From assembly GCA_937901485.1 (NCBI GenBank), contig CALGTT010000254.1, positions 1 through 5,356 on the forward strand: 5,356 bases of DNA. The letters run 5' to 3'. A program made the position numbers and the translations under genes. The stretch comes from an uncultured Ruminococcus sp. (lineage in GTDB: Bacteria; Bacillota; Clostridia; Oscillospirales; Ruminococcaceae). Below are positions 4,974-5,356 of this stretch, one piece after another. The notes under the pieces are model-generated. The model saw only the letters and a list, made by a program, of their open reading frames with translations, was not told the DNA's origin and searched no databases. How positions within the stretch are numbered: position 1 is the stretch's first letter; each line of letters opens with the position of its first letter.

Positions 4974-5356
4974 ATGAGCACAAAATTCGTTTATCAGTTC
5001 AATGAGGGCGACGCTTCTATGCGCAATACCCTCGGCGGTAAGGGTGCGAACCTCGCTGAGATGACCAACATGGGTCTTCCGGTTCCGCAGGGCTTCACCA
5101 TTTCCACTGAGGCTTGTACAAAGTACTATGAAGACGGCCGCCAGATCAACGATGAGATCATGGCTGAGATCATGAAGAACATCGAGATCATGGAAGAAAG
5201 AGTCGGCAAGAAGTTCGGCGACAAGGAGAATCCGCTCCTCGTTTCCGTTCGTTCCGGTGCAAGAGCTTCCATGCCCGGTATGATGGATACCATCCTCAAC
5301 CTCGGTCTTAACGACGAAGTTGTTGAAGGTTTTGCAAAAATCACCAACAACGAACG
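4974..5356 (+). CDS. ppdK: Pyruvate, phosphate dikinase, N-terminal part (runs off window)
   Basis: The first 127 codons of pyruvate phosphate dikinase, cut by the window edge; the full enzyme is about 870-880 residues. It interconverts ATP, pyruvate and phosphate with AMP, PEP and pyrophosphate in the cytosol, and in anaerobic Clostridia often works in PPi-linked glycolysis or gluconeogenesis. What is present is the start of the ATP-grasp nucleotide-binding domain: LGGKGANLAEM (20-30, with the nucleotide-binding Lys23), GLPVPQGFTIS (34-44) and VSVRSGARASMPGMMDTILN (90-109, with Arg93). This is close to the C. symbiosum enzyme as I recall it. The ATG at 4974 has a GGAGGT ribosome site (4960-4965, 8-nt spacer). 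Codon use is strongly biased (for example 7 ATC to 1 ATT for isoleucine), consistent with high expression. The phosphohistidine and PEP-binding domains lie outside the window and cannot be checked. Confidence 0.97.
   Translation, partial: MSTKFVYQFNEGDASMRNTLGGKGANLAEMTNMGLPVPQGFTISTEACTKYYEDGRQINDEIMAEIMKNIEIMEERVGKKFGDKENPLLVSVRSGARASMPGMMDTILNLGLNDEVVEGFAKITNNE

Noticed and set aside
5126..5350. 74-codon minus-strand frame opposite ppdK
   Set aside because: Shadow of the strongly conserved ppdK reading frame; Ser/Met/Ile-rich product with no support.

Overview
The window is ordinary bacterial housekeeping DNA. It most resembles a low-to-moderate GC Firmicute of the class Clostridia, probably near the Ruminococcaceae/Oscillospiraceae. 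That placement is an inference from four things: strong AGGAGG-type ribosome sites, a HrcA/CIRCE heat-shock operator, an N-terminal pyruvate phosphate dikinase sequence very like the Clostridium symbiosum enzyme as I remember it, and GC-rich palindromes of a kind I recall as abundant in that family. I cannot assign a genus.

Layout: four genes lie on the minus strand and one partial gene on the plus strand. Read in the direction of transcription (right to left) the minus-strand genes are glmU (4629-3241), htpG (2906-1029), a GtrA-family membrane protein (958-434) and a YbgC-type acyl-CoA thioesterase (430-5). At the right end ppdK starts at 4974, runs the other way and leaves the window after 127 complete codons. 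glmU and ppdK are divergent and share a 344-bp AT-rich control region. glmU and htpG are separated by 334 bp, which holds a complete htpG promoter with a perfect CIRCE element and, upstream of that, a cluster of GC-rich hairpins. The gtrA and thioesterase genes are 3 bp apart and almost certainly co-transcribed. They may be read through from htpG, 70 bp upstream, across a hairpin and T-run that look like a weak terminator or attenuator.

Functions: GlmU makes UDP-N-acetylglucosamine for the cell wall, PpdK interconverts PEP and pyruvate, HtpG is the bacterial Hsp90, GtrA proteins are small membrane proteins linked to lipid-carried sugars, and the thioesterase hydrolyses acyl-CoA or related thioesters. 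Nothing suggests one shared pathway; this looks like neighbouring housekeeping transcription units.

I see no mobile element, CRISPR array, RNA gene or novel multi-gene system. The points worth a second look are regulatory or structural: CIRCE control of htpG, the hairpin cluster between glmU and htpG, a perfect inverted repeat in the ppdK leader, a nested AT-rich inverted repeat between the divergent promoters, and the htpG-gtrA intercistronic hairpin.
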